This document shows positions 1 to 11,100 of a DNA stretch of 57,603 nucleotides, in pieces. Under the pieces are notes generated by a model, which saw nothing but the letters and a program-made list of their open reading frames with translations, searched no databases and was not told where the DNA came from. The stretch is from Cerioporus squamosus. Its lineage: Eukaryota > Basidiomycota > Agaricomycetes > Polyporales > Polyporaceae. The stretch's first letter is position 1. Every line of letters starts with the position of its first letter. A program made the position numbers and the translations under genes. Location of the stretch: NCBI GenBank assembly GCA_022592435.1, contig JABYQS010000205.1, forward strand, positions 1-57,603, given 5' to 3'.

Positions 1-2086
1 CTTGTATAGTACGAAGTCGGTAGGCGGGTAGGAGAGGCCTGGGGACTACAAGGATATGTGAGTGTCTGTACTTGGAGGCGATGCTACTTTCGATTCTTGT
101 GCACTGCCAGGGCACCGGACCAGCTTCGTTCGGTTAAGTACGACCTGTCATGACGACAATGAGGATTCGAGGAACAGGACATACAGTCCCATGACAGCGA
201 GGCTGCTGGGGTCCGAGTCAAAGAGACGCTCGCCTCCTTCCTCTCGACCGCCATGTGCTAGTATCACGCTGACCGTCGACCGGCAACCATCCCAACGCCC
301 GTGTTGACCCAAGTTAGGTTCAAGTTTCATTTAACGTCGCTAGTCCCATGCAAGACTGTATGTTGCTTGCCAATTGTCTTCCGGTTACTCGGATTGCTGA
401 CAGCCTGGAGTCGTCCGACATGACATCTTTCAGGAGACTCCGTGGTTGGTCCGCCTTACATGAACTCGGGAGCTTGTGCTTCCGGTATTATGGCTGCTTC
501 TTTACGCATGTCCAACACTGAAACGACCGCTTGTGGTTCCAATCCACCGTCTCCTTCAGACGCCATATGCGTCTCACAGCAAGGTTCGCAACTCGCAGCA
601 TCAGACGACTGATGACGGAGTGCGCGGGACGTGGGTATCCTCTACTGACATCGGCTTTCTTGCGTAGAACTGGGCGGGTGCAGATGTACTGCCCTAGACG
701 TAACCTTGGACGAAGAACTGTACCATATGTTGCGGACGCCTGACGCTCAACAGCGTTGCGGCTCCCGTACCATCGGCGGGCGCGCTGTGGCTGCCGCCGT
801 CCGCCAATGGTCCCCCGCTCATCGTGGAAGAAGAGAAGATTGTATGTTCGCGAAGATCACCTTTGTACGGCATGCAGCCGTAATCTACCCACTGGATATG
901 GCAAGGCCAGAGCTTCGCCGACACCGGTTGCGCGGTGGAAGCAAGAGCATATTCAACGCAGCGACAAGGGGCCGCCGCAATGTGAGCTCGCGACCTGCTG
1001 CGGGAGCCATTTGCTCCAGCTGAGATCTCATGCTTCTGCTAGACCTCAACGTGGGGAAAGACGATCCAAGCGGCCCCATTTATCTTCCTTGTACGAAATG
1101 GAAATGCTCCGTTGAATCTGATTGGAATATAGGCCCCTTCTCTTCCAGGTAAGTCCGTCATCCAGCGCGTGTACGACCTCAGGCTATGGATACAGGGTGG
1201 AGACCGAGTTCAGATTTTCAAGGCCATCCGAGTCGTTGCCCTGTTGCTGTGGTACGAGCGACGACTTGGGTGGCCTTGGCCCTGAGGGAATGGAAAGGTC
1301 TGCAGGCCTTTGCCTCCAGTGTCCGCTGCGAGGCATCGACAACATGCTCTATCATGTGTCCCAATACGCTCGTTGACCGGTTGACACGGCCGTGAGTGCG
1401 CGGTGTTCGCCCGTCCCATACGGTCGGGCAATCAAGGATTTCTGAGAATGTCCGAATGCCGGCTGGCGACTTAACTTAACAGTTGCCTTTCCTGCCGGAC
1501 TGGCACACTGTGTCTCCGGTACGACTGGACATCCGGGCAGACGCGTCTGACCTGTTTGGTAGCCATGCGTGTCCACATGCTACACAAAATTGACCGTTCC
1601 TCTCAATAGGACGTGCGACAGTCAGACCCCATGGCTACGATCTCACAAGAAGTCGGTTTCATGGGCGTCACGGATGCTGGGAATGGTGCAGGAGCGCCGT
1701 CTCTATCGTTCTTCATCTGACACGCAGTCCCGAGGGGATCAAATGAGAAGCCGCATCTGAGAGGTGATGCTTCTCCGAAGGCTGTAACTTGTCTGCGCCG
1801 TGTCCCTGGTGCGGTTACCGGAGCACGACCGGATGACTGGCACTCCACACGCACTGAGGCTCCGCTGATGGACGGTGAATTGGTATAAACCACAGGGTGC
1901 GTGAGGTCACGCCCGATCCCCTGTTCGTTCTCATTCCCCTCTTCCCCCACCTTCCCTCTATTGTCATTGGACAGTCGGACCATTGTCTTATCTCTTCGGC
2001 GTGACGCTTGTCTCGTGCGCCGCGGCTACTTGTACCTGCTCTTGACTGGGTCTCGCCTCCCCCTTTGCCGCACGGTGTCTGCCACA
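1..2086. other. Left-end region without a supported gene
   Basis: Short open frames occur on both strands, but none has a recognisable domain, and none joins across plausible splice sites into a longer protein. The last 200 bases (about 1915-1975) are CT-rich and contain ATTGG, an inverted CCAAT. This is likely the promoter or leader of the DUF6534 gene that begins at 2087. Confidence 0.5.
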
Positions 2087-3841
2087 ATGGGCACGCCAGC
2101 TGTAGACATGTACGCCTGACGTTTTCCGCCTGCGGAAGAGATCTACTGGCTGACGGTCTCGTTGCTCTAGCTATGGACCCATATTTATCGGCGTTGTGTT
2201 CAATATCGCGCTCTATGGGATCATGGTGACGCAGACATATATGTATTTCCAAGGGTATAAGCGGTACGTTCTGTATTATTCTTGGTCGATGGATCGTACG
2301 GCTCAGAGCTGACCTCATACTATACAGGGACCGGACATGGATGAAGCTCTTGGTAAGTGCTGTTAGTTCTGTCTGCGCCACTGAACCTCCCTTCACAGGA
2401 AGCGCAGGTATTCCTGCTGTTCATCTGCGACACCGTCAATTGTTGCTTTGACATAGCGTTTGTGTACATCCCTCTTGTGAACAACTTCGGTAGGTCCTGC
2501 TACTGTTTCATTTCTATCAGTCCTGATCAGTAGCTTCTTAGGCAACAATGATGCTATCTCGAGAGCTAGCTGGGGTGAGTGGTGTGAGCATCATCTCATT
2601 TATGTGCAACGCTCACGACAGAGTCAGTATTTGCAACAGGTACGAGTTTCGGCGGTCATCGACTGTCATCTCCATCTCCATGACGAACACCCCTTCTCGG
2701 GCGACTAGACCCATTCATGACGGTACGTTGCAAGTTCCGTGCGATAGATATAGTTGGTTGACGCCAAACACGGCGGTTCCAGGCTTTCATCGCTGCGCTC
2801 GTGCAGTTCTTTTTCGCCTGGCGTGTGAAGGTTCTCACCTCGAACATTTTCGCCGTCTGCGTAATTTGTTTCTGTTCATTCGCTCAGCTCTGTACGTGCA
2901 CGGTCCTTAACGTCACCTCGGTTTCTCGAACACCGGCATGAGACTAACCCCCAACACTTCCAGGCGGCGGGCTCGGAACTTCTATCGCGGTTGGCAAGAT
3001 ACCAGAGTTCGTGCAATTCCAGAAGTTCCAGGTGATCGTCATCATATGGCTGGCCTTCTCTGCGGTTGCCGATACCCTCATTACTGCGGCGCTCGTATGG
3101 CATCTCGTAAGCAGGGGCTCCCTTTGGCTACCCCGAGATGCTTATGACTTGTTTAGCGCAGGAATAAGACTGGGATGGCACTCACCGACAGCATCATCAA
3201 CAAAATTATCCGTAGTGAGTATCCCGAGGCTCGCAGGAAGACTGGAGGCTTACGGACAGACACCGTGTTTCAGTGACGGTGCAGACCGGGCTCATCACCG
3301 CACTCTGTGCTATAATCGACCTCGTCCTCTTCCTCGTCTTCGTACGTCATCGTTCTCCAGGATCCTTTTACGAGACCTCGTTACGCTAACTCCCATCCCG
3401 GCACATCAGCCGACTGGTTTGCATCTCATCTTCAACTTGCCCCTCTCCAAACTCTATACGAACTCGCTCATGTCTAGTCTCAACGCCCGCACCGGCTGGC
3501 AGTACTCGGAGTCTAGCCAGGCAATGAGTCAGAACGTGGAGCGCTCTGAACCCCAGCGCGGTGTCCCCAGAGTGCGAAACGTGAACATGCTGAAGAGCGA
3601 TCACGGCAGACGCGTGAGCCTTCGGGTGCGTCCCCTCTCATGCATCTCTCGCAGTGCAGATTATTTACTTGGCTTGCAGCAGGGCCCGCAGGAGATCTAT
3701 ATAGACGTAGAGTCGCACGAAATGGTCGATGTTGTGGACATGAAGGGAGATCCTTACCCTGGAGGCGACGATTATGTTCCGGACCAGAAGATGGCATCCA
3801 CGGTTCAGGCAAGGTCTGACTCACCACACGCACGGCCCTGA
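2087..3841 (+). CDS. DUF6534 domain seven-helix membrane protein
   Basis: This multi-exon gene encodes a polytopic plasma-membrane-type protein of a large basidiomycete family of unknown function. The start is ATG 2087: exon 1 reads MGTPAVD and splices (GTACGC donor, CTCTAG acceptor) to IYGPIFIGVVFNIALYGIM, the typical first helix. Later exons give VFLLFICDTVNCCFDIAFVYIP, then VFATDP followed by FFFAWRVKVLT, then VIIWLAFSAVADTLITAALV, then RNKTGMALTDSIINKIIR. TVQTGLITALCAIIDLVLFL follows, then the family hallmark HLIFNLPLSKLYTNSLMSSLNAR. The last two are the core of DUF6534. There are about ten small exons, one of them only 14 nt, and introns of about 45-85 nt. The tail after the hallmark is hydrophilic and probably cytosolic. 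Ligand and function are unknown. Family assignment is strong; exact junctions of the small exons are less certain. Confidence 0.85.
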
Positions 3842-3959
3842 AGTCTATGTCCACAATCACGGTCATGTTATGTACATACAATACTTTGTAGCCTTGAGTT
3901 CGGCGGCACGCCAAGGATAGGTAACTGTAAGCTTCGATGATTATCTCTATAAAGAATGG

Positions 3960-4220
3960 GACGTGGGGGTTAGCCGGGCCCGTGGCAAAAACGTGAGACT
4001 CACATGGACGCCATGTGGTGCCGCGTGGCTGCCATGTGCGCTGCCGAGCCTGCGAGGCGGTTGAAGTCCGTGCCGAGCTTGCGAGGCGCCCTGGGTGTTG
4101 GGCCGAGCCTGCGAGGCCTCCAAGGTCGACTGTCTTACGCCGAGTTCCGCTCGGCGTCCCGCTGTGGCAGCTGCAAATTAGCAGGAATATGGTGCACAGA
4201 TCAGAGACGTAGGTGAGTTA
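3960..4220. repeat. GC-rich dispersed repeat, copy 1
   Basis: The 15-bp unit GCCGAGC(C/T)TGCGAGG occurs three times, at about 4043, 4072 and 4102, with a period of 29-30 bp. It is followed at 4129-4162 by GACTGTCTTACGC, then TTCCGCTCGG and GTCCCGCTGT. The same order of blocks appears near 20.4 kb, so this is one copy of a dispersed element. No open frame, long terminal inverted repeat or target-site duplication is evident. It may be a MITE, SINE or solo-LTR remnant. Confidence 0.6.
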
Positions 4221-4367
4221 TAAAAATTAGTAGCAATTCAATTTCACGGGCTACTACTTGAGTTCATCCTGTACTACATACTTACCATTGCGCCGAATTC
4301 CATGAGATGCTACCCGGTTGTTCGACTACTTACTCACAGTAAGCAAGCCACATAAACCTGAACGGGC

Positions 4368-4590
4368 ACGGGCACGGGCATGGGCCAAGGGATGGGCTGG
4401 ACAACTTATGCATTTATTTACTATACAAACTAACATTCGTATGAACTGCTTTCCACGGGCTGATAAGGGCTGATACTGTTTTAAATCGCCCACGAGCGCA
4501 TTTTCCCTGAGCCGAAGGCGAAGCAACCCCTGCGGCTCATGGAGCGATGAGCCGAAGGCTCACCACGTCCGCGGCAAAGCCACGGGTAGA
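4368..4590. repeat. Short tandem and inverted motifs beside the tRNA
   Basis: This stretch has GGGCAC-type tandem units (about 4368-4390) and two copies of TGAGCCGAAGGC (about 4510 and 4547) with GAGCC/GGCTC inversions that could fold. No coding potential is visible. It lies between the GC-rich repeat and the tRNA gene and may belong to the same repeat landscape. Confidence 0.35.
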
Positions 4591-4636
4591 AAACTATTAT
4601 CAGGAATAAAACAAAAGTTATGGGACATCACAGGAT

Positions 4637-4706
4637 GCATTAAGGGGGAATCGAACCCCCGGCGGGTCGATGGCAACGACCCAGGTTACCACTACCCCAT
4701 TAATGC
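4637..4706 (-). tRNA. tRNA-Gly(GCC): tRNA-Gly (anticodon GCC)
   Basis: Read on the minus strand, the 70-nt sequence folds as a full cloverleaf. The acceptor stem is GCATTAA paired with TTAATGC. The D arm is GGGT/ACCT around AGTGGTA. The anticodon stem GGTCG/CGACC encloses loop TTGCCAT, so the anticodon is GCC. The T arm is GGGGG/CCCCC around TTCGATT. There is no intron. The A box (TGGGGTAGTGG) and B box (GGTTCGATTCC) of an internal Pol III promoter are present, and a T4 terminator (AAAA on plus at 4613-4616) lies about 20 nt past the 3' end. It would decode GGC and GGU glycine codons. Confidence 0.92.
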
Positions 4707-5377
4707 TTTTGACAACTTGTGGCAATTTATGGACTTGATGTTGATGTTATTTTTCCAAACCAAAGCAGCCAAACAAAGCGTGTGGTCCGTGCGCACACCC
4801 CTTCGTATATAGGCGACGCCCGCACATCTCTGTTTCCTTACCACTCTGGCCTTTTGGCTTAGATCAAGTGTAGTATCTGTTCTTAATAGTTTAACCACTA
4901 TTATGGAGGCACCGCCTCCATTATTGGTTATCTAATTTTTGCCGCCCTTGTTCCCCGAGCTCTGCTTGCAACTCGGGGGCGCGATGACCTTGCCACTGCA
5001 CTGCCGGCTTGCGTCGTCGGGGGATCTCCCTTATCCCTTCCTCTTTCTTTTTGGATCATCATTGCAACCAGTCAGTTGGCTGGAAGCTCGATGGTTCAAA
5101 TAGATCGACCGGGAGTTATTGGGTTTGCTACAATCGTCCTTGTCTGTGATGTGTCCCTTTCACACAGGAAAAGTTGCTGTGGGTCACGCTCTTCAATGGC
5201 AATTATGAAAGTTACTGGGTGGTGGGGAGGATCCGGTAACTTGGTGGACGAGAGTCAAAGTTTGTTCTTCAGAGCGAGCCTAGCGGCACAATGCAATGTA
5301 TAGATAGATGTACATGACGCGAGACCATGATGCGACGAAAACAATGCGTAGAGACCCAGCCCAATACATAGCAAATT
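4707..5377. other. Intergenic region between tRNA and ERV46
   Basis: No supported gene. The sequence is less GC-rich than the genes around it. The last ~80 bases presumably hold the 3' UTR and poly(A) signals of ERV46, which is transcribed leftward. Confidence 0.5.
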
Positions 5378-7270
5378 TTACATGAGCTTGCCGTTCGTGT
5401 AGCTACCGCTGACGGGTGACGAGTGTCCCGCATGCTTCTTCAACGCCTTGCGCGTCGCGAAGAGCGCGCTGTCGATGAGCGAAGCCACGGTCAGCACACC
5501 GCCGACAATTGCGCAGGTGCTAGAAGCGATCATACAGAGCGTTAGCACACCATGGAGAGAAGACGGCGACAACAGCGATACGCACGAGGTGAGGAAATGC
5601 GCGAACGACTGCCGCGTCTCGCTGTGGCGGATGAGGATGGGCGAGATTTCGTAGTTGAAGAATGCGCCGGGAATGCCAGTCGAGCCGTGTGCGATGTGCA
5701 GACCGGCAGGAGAGTTCTCCTGCGAGCCCTTGTCGAGATCACGTTCGAAATGAGTCGCGCTGTACTGATGAGTGTTGACCTGTGCACATCCAATGGTCAA
5801 ATACTGCTTCAATGCGCATGAGTATGAGAGAGACATACCGCCTTGCCGTCGAGCGTCTGGAATTGAGTAGAGACTACCTTCAAGAAGTACTGGAACATGT
5901 ACTGCTGCTTGATGGTCTGTAGCGTATCGTCAGCAAACCTCTATGCGTACACATACACACGAACACGCACCCGGCCTTGGGTACCATCGAGTGGGTTCGC
6001 CGCAATGCCAAGCTTCTGCTTGAGCTCCTTGCCAAGCCTCGCCTTGTTGATGTCGTACTCGTCGTCGCCCTCGAATGCCAGATGATGGATTTGGTGGGTG
6101 AAGTCGTGGCGGTTCCCGTCTGTGCGGAGGTACGGGACGAGCTCGTAGAGGTTGTGTGCGCTCGTGCGGAACGAGCGACCGGGAGAGAGATGGATGTTGC
6201 CGACGACTTTGTTCACGCGAACGCGGCCGGAGATGTTGCACCCTTCGTGCGCCTGCTCCTTCAGCTTCTCTGACCAGCCCTCCTTCACGCACTATGGAAT
6301 GCGTACGAGGGTTAGCGCTTTCAGCCCTGCGTGCCAGAGTAGCACAGAAAGACTCGCCTGCTCAATCGAGTCTGGCCGGTTGAAACTCCATCCCCTGTTC
6401 ACGTACGCCTGGCGGACCTCGTCGCAAGTGTTACAGCATCCGCTCTCCGGCTCGACACCGCCGTAGCAGGAACCACAGTAACCGTTCTGGTGCTGTTCGT
6501 TGAGGCGGTCGAGGTCATTCTGGAGCTCGGTGATGACGGAGTTTGGGACGGGGACACCGGCCTCATCAAGGCGGGTCTTCAGGATGTTGTGGGTGATGTC
6601 CGATTGCGTCTCGCCGCTGATGTCCATCACATCGAGACTGAGAACTGAAGTAACAGGCAATCAGCATCACCAAGTATAAAGGAAGAGAAAGTGCGAGCTG
6701 GGAATGTCCCCCCTTCCAGGAGGACATTCGCAGTTTGGTGTATGCGTAGAGCTCCGCGACTCGCCTTCCTCTATGTTTCGGGGAATGTTCGGAGACGAGG
6801 ATGCCCGCGCCCTCGGACAAGTCGAGGATTGCCTGCATGCAAGCAGCCCTCGCCCACGGCATGCGCTACGAGTTGACTGGATGGGGTACTCACGATAGCA
6901 CGGTACCCGAGGGAACGTAATATTCATGTTCACCGTCAGCTTCTCCCCTCTGCTCCGGTCGACAACAATAGACGTATCCACATTGACGCGGCGGTAGTCG
7001 AAGAATTCAATGGTGGTAAAGGAGAGGATGATCGCCGCAGCGATAATGGTCACTGAACGGTGCACCGCGGTCAGTACCAATGTCGTTCAGCACGAGAGCG
7101 GATGTGCGGACGTACAGAGTGCCCCGGTGCGTGTCTTGACCTTGACGTCCTCCATGGTCTGCGCATACCGTCAGCACGCATACCCTCCATCCCAATGCAC
7201 CGCGCGCGCGCATGCTGACCTTGCCGAAGGCATCGACGCCCTTGAGGGCACTAAGAAAGCCCTTCGCCAT
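5378..7270 (-). CDS. ERV46: ERV46/ERGIC3-type COPII vesicle cargo receptor
   Basis: This encodes an ER-Golgi cycling membrane protein that works with Erv41 in retrieval of ER residents. The start MAKGFLSALKGVDAFGK at 7270 is followed by an N-terminal helix (TIIAAAIILSFTTIEFFDYR) and the lumenal domain: NITFPRVPCY, then LLSLDVMDISGETQSDITH, the classic ERGIC signature. The cysteine-rich block CGSCYGGVEPESGCCNTC is present, then the conserved GCNISGRVRVNKVVGNIH and HLSPGRSF motifs. HDFTHQIHHLAFEG and QYSATHFERDL follow, then a second helix near the C-terminus (TCAIVGGVLTVASLIDSAL) and a short tail ending NGKLM. All expected domains are present. One intron (6645-6893, 249 nt) is long for this genome. 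VPS45 lies upstream on the same strand, 367 bp away. Confidence 0.93.
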
Positions 7271-7637
7271 CGTGTCCCGAGTCCGAGTCGCGAAGCCAAT
7301 AAACTAGAAGAAAGAGAGACCGAAGAGGCGAAGGAGGGCCTGCGCGAGGAGGGCCAGTCCGTCGTCGAGGTCGAGGTGGTGGTAGGAGATGAAGAGACGA
7401 GATGCGTTGTCGCGAGGGCGGGCTCGCCGCACGCGCTCTCGGACGCGTAGCAATATGCGCACACCGGGGTGACGTGTCACCGCCACATGATCGAGCCCGC
7501 TGGGCATGCGCGTGGTGGCGTCTCGCCGACCATCCTCCAGAAATTAGCCGTACATCCTACCGTACTCTACTACGTCCAGATCCCAAGCTGACAACAGCGC
7601 AATGCCGACGACTGCCCGAGCGCGCGCGACAGTTGTA
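7271..7637. promoter_or_regulatory. Promoter region of ERV46
   Basis: This 367-bp gap separates the VPS45 stop codon from the ERV46 start; both genes run leftward. It must hold the VPS45 3' UTR and the ERV46 promoter. No TATA box stands out. The repeated GAG/GAGG runs at about 7310-7400 read on minus as a pyrimidine-rich tract, usual upstream of fungal start codons. Confidence 0.4.
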
Positions 7638-10177
7638 CTAGGGCTGCGACGCAATCCGGTCGACGCCCTGCTTCACCTTCCCCAGCAGATTCCGCACACC
7701 GTCTTTGATCCCCTCGGCCTGCAGACTCACACCCTCGCCGCTCGTGCGATACACCCCAGGGGCTGGCCCGCCCAGGCTCACGTTCACACCACCGAGGTTG
7801 AGATTCAGCGCCGGCATGTTGCTGGACGAGCCTGGCGGCGGCTCGTACACCGACGCGGGGAAATTCGCAGCCGCGGTGCGGACCATGTCCAAGAAGCTTC
7901 GCGGACGAAGTCAGTTCCACGCCTCGATCATTCACGCGAGGGGACGCACCTCGAGGAGTTGTGTACACATGTTCCTCCGAGCAGAAGACGCGTCCCTGCT
8001 GCCGCGGAGGGTCCGCCCGAGGTCGCTTCCTGGTTCAGCAGCGCGACTACTCGCGCTTCGGCGTAGGTTGTTCCGCCGATCATGAAGATGATGACGTCCC
8101 CCGGTCTGCACAGATGTATATGAGGAACCTCGGAGAGAAGCAGCGCGGGCGAACTCACCGTTGCAGCCCCGCGTTCGGCCCCGCACCATCGAGGAAGGGG
8201 TGGGTGGTATCACGCAGTCGACCTTTGAACAGATTCTCCAGAGTCTGCGATAGGTGAGGGGTATGTTGCATGTAGACGTTCTCCACGCCTTTGAGGCCCT
8301 TGAGTGCTGACCGTCCCTTTGCAAAGAGGGCCTCTGCAGAGAACAGATCCTCTTGTCGTTGGTCCGAGCCGGCAATGTTTAGGAGGACATAAACAAGCTA
8401 GAAAGGCGCAATGAGATATGATGTCGGGGACTGAAGAGTATGGACGAAGACGTACTCGTGCGTCCTCTCTCGATACACCGTTCTCCAGCATGAGATTGAT
8501 GAGCGACGCGACGTTCTGTGCCTGCGACTTCTGGTATCGTAGCGCATACAGCATCACGAGTCGTAGCTTGTTCCACGGCTGGACCGCAGGGTTCGTGATC
8601 AAAGCCTGCACGCTCTGCATCGCTCCGCCATGAGCTCCGATCCGACTACTAGATCAGCTCACAGTAACCTACCTTCAGATCGGCACCCGAACCAGTCGCG
8701 AGGCCCTGTTCGACCTCGCCAGTCTCCAACAACTTGTCGCGCTCGACCAGCCGACTCAGCTCGCCGACAATTGCGACATGCTTGCTCACGTTCCCGCCAA
8801 GCTTGCGGAACTCGGGGTATTCCTCGATGAAGCGCTTCATGTCCGTGATAGACTGGATCGACGACGGGTTGTTCGCAAGCGAGTGCGACTGGTACGACTG
8901 CACGTACGACTTGAGCGCCGTGCCGAGGTCGCCGAACGTCGCGAGATGGTGCGCTTGGAAGAAGGGGTCGGTCGATGTCGTTAGCGTGACTTCCTGAACA
9001 CAACCGATGGCATCACAGGTGAACAGATGCGTCGACGAGTCAAGGAAAGGGAGTGAACGTACCTTGAGTTCTGGTCGGATGTCGGGCACAAGGTTCAGGT
9101 CCACGCGTCCGTTCTGAATACCCAGCAGTTCATGTACCATGGCCTGGTACGTCCATTGCGACAGCAGCGGCGTCACCGGGTCGTTCCGCCTATCCAGGAT
9201 GAGCAGCAGCGGGGGCACCTGCGTCAGCCGGAAATCGAAGAGCTGCGACTCGGCCTGTATCCGATGCTATTCCCATCACATAAGTACCTTCACTATGTCC
9301 ATCGTCTCGTAGCGAGACCCACCTGGATCTCAACCCCGAGCTTCTTCGCCATGGGACTCGACTTCTCATACCGGATGACAGGCTTCTTCTTGAGGCTGAG
9401 CAGCACTGCGGTCACACCTTGTACCGCACGCTCGAGCGCTTGTGGGTCCCAGGAGTTTGGGCTGTTGCCGTAGAGAGGGCGGGAGGCGGTGGGGGTATGG
9501 TTCAGGGAGAAGAGGCATGGGAGGATCGGGGCGTAGTCTGCAAAGTATTCCTTGAGAGTGGGCATAAGGAATGTATTCCTGACAGAATCGGGACATGTAC
9601 ACCTGAGGGCATATGTGTGATACCTCGTGCACACTCGAGGGGCCGTGGGGGTGCGGAAGGGTACGGCAAGAGTAGGAGACTAACCTGAACTTCTCGAACA
9701 ACCTCGTACTCATCCACATCCGCAAGTCGTTCAATCGCAGTCTTGCTCAGGATATTGCTGAAGTCTGCAGGACCTCGCGGGTCGGATGAAGCAAGGAGAA
9801 GGACGGGACAGGCCGCTCACTGACAGAGGTAGTACTCTCCATACTTGGGTTCCCGCAACTCCGCCGCGAGAGCCTCGAAGCTCTCATCGCTGGGCTGGAG
9901 GAAGCAGACACACTTCATGTGTGCCATGCGCTCGCGCTTCTTGTTGTCGATCTTGTCTGTGAGGTATACCTGGTGCGAGAGTAGCGTTGATTGTGTTGCG
10001 GACAGGGAGACGATGGGTGTCTGAACACAATGCGACACAGTTGCGTAAGCTCACAATATAGCAACTCAAGCTGCTCCGAGTACTCACCGTATGGTTGTCG
10101 AGCAGGAGGACCTTCATAGAAGATGGTGTCGAGACCATCTTCGTGATATAGGTCTCCACTGCCTTCACGACATCCAT
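7638..10177 (-). CDS. VPS45: Vps45-like Sec1/Munc18 (SM) family protein
   Basis: SM proteins bind syntaxin-type SNAREs; Vps45 acts with the Tlg2 syntaxin in traffic to endosomes and vacuole. The start at 10177 reads MDVVKAVETYITKM, then SSMKVLLLDNHT. Domain 1 continues with VYLTDKIDNKKRERMAHMKC and the stretch ending KYGEYYLC. The SM core PPLLLILDRRNDPVTPLLSQ is followed by WTYQAMVHELLGI. Vps45-specific blocks are FIEEYPEFRKLGGNVSKHVA and VGELSRLVERDKLLETGEVE. The C-terminal part includes LRLVMLYALRYQ, GVENVYMQHTP and DVIIFMIGGTTYAEA. After this the protein extends beyond the SM fold with NLNLGGVNVSLGG and ends GVDRIASQP. About ten short introns are present and no lesion was seen. The gene diverges from the GSKIP gene across about 310 bp. 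Confidence 0.93.
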
Positions 10178-10486
10178 GGCGGCCTAGGGGCCAAGGCTAA
10201 AGCTATGTGTATGTGATCCTTCCCCGTGCAAGTGCTGATCAGTCGGTAGTTTCAACGAGCTCGAGATGTCGAGTAACGGCGGAATACAGGTGCCAGAGGT
10301 GGTGGTCACGAAGCGAGCCGCAACGCGGTCCAGCGCGACTTGGATTCTGCCGCCGACCACGATGTACTACTATGACGTCTCTGGGATTCGGGAAGGCTTG
10401 GAACTTGCTCTCTGCCACAGCGACACCTCTGCTCTCGCACCCAGCTCGACAACACCATCCTACGCTCGCTTCTCATTGCCACTCAG
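10178..10486. promoter_or_regulatory. Divergent promoter between VPS45 and the GSKIP gene
   Basis: A 309-bp gap lies between two start codons facing outward, so it probably drives both genes. No TATA box is obvious. An open frame begins at ATG 10266 but is out of frame with the GSKIP protein; it could be a leader ORF or chance. Confidence 0.45.
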
Positions 10487-10900
10487 ATGCCTTCTGATAC
10501 CCAAGAATCTCATCCTCACGCGTTCATGGAAGAAGAGCTCAAGCGCGCACTGAACGAGCAGGCCTTCGGGATCACGAAATATGAGATGGTCTCCAGCTCG
10601 CCCATGAAAGCGACGGCGCGCGTCGTGCTCATAGAGAACGACGCCATTCTTGTCTCTCTGACGAGCAGAGGGTTCCAGGTAAGCCGCACGGTGCGCTTTC
10701 CAAGAACATCGAGGTACGGACGCGCTCGCCCGCAGCTCCACAGCCCGACGGAAGCACCCAATGACCCCGACCACGATGCGGAGACAGTCTTCGAGACCCT
10801 CGAACAGCTCTTGACACATGTCAGTCCCAAATTCGAGGCGGCGCATAGGAGTGCGCTCCAGGTGAAACTGGAGGCCTTGAGGTCAGAGGACGGAGCGTAG
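10487..10900 (+). CDS. GSKIP-domain protein
   Basis: This small protein resembles the GSK3-interaction domain family (GSKIP), which in animals binds GSK3 and, in some members, PKA. It is 118 residues if the intron is removed. The first half has FGITKYEMVSSSPMKATARV and VLIENDAILVSLTSRGFQ. The second half has ETVFETLEQLLTHVSPKFEA and ALQVKLEALRSE, matching the family pattern in which a conserved Glu-Thr-hydrophobic helix and a Leu-x-x-Leu-Ser-Pro segment precede the terminal helix. A GT-AG intron at 10679-10735 is exactly 57 nt and has no stop in frame, so spliced and retained forms are both translatable (118 or 137 residues). It converges with the OGFr gene, ends about 200 bp apart. Confidence 0.75.
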   Translation: MPSDTQESHPHAFMEEELKRALNEQAFGITKYEMVSSSPMKATARVVLIENDAILVSLTSRGFQVSRTVRFPRTSRYGRARPQLHSPTEAPNDPDHDAETVFETLEQLLTHVSPKFEAAHRSALQVKLEALRSEDGA

Positions 10901-11100
10901 GCTGGTGAACAGTACGTGCGATACCCTCGTGCGAGTGACATACTTAGTGCTCATTGGCAATTGCGTGTCCGACAGTGGAAGCTACGTTCTATGTGCTGGT
11001 CTACAAGGACATACGGTACCGAAATGCGAACTGTGATGTGTACGATACTGTTGTAAAAATGCAAGGCTGCGCCGCCCCCTTCTATCTACTATAACGAAGT

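Noticed and set aside
6566..6862. Open frame inside the long ERV46 intron
   Set aside because: The conserved ERV46 sequence joins directly across the intron (PCY to LLSLDVMD), so an extra exon is not needed.
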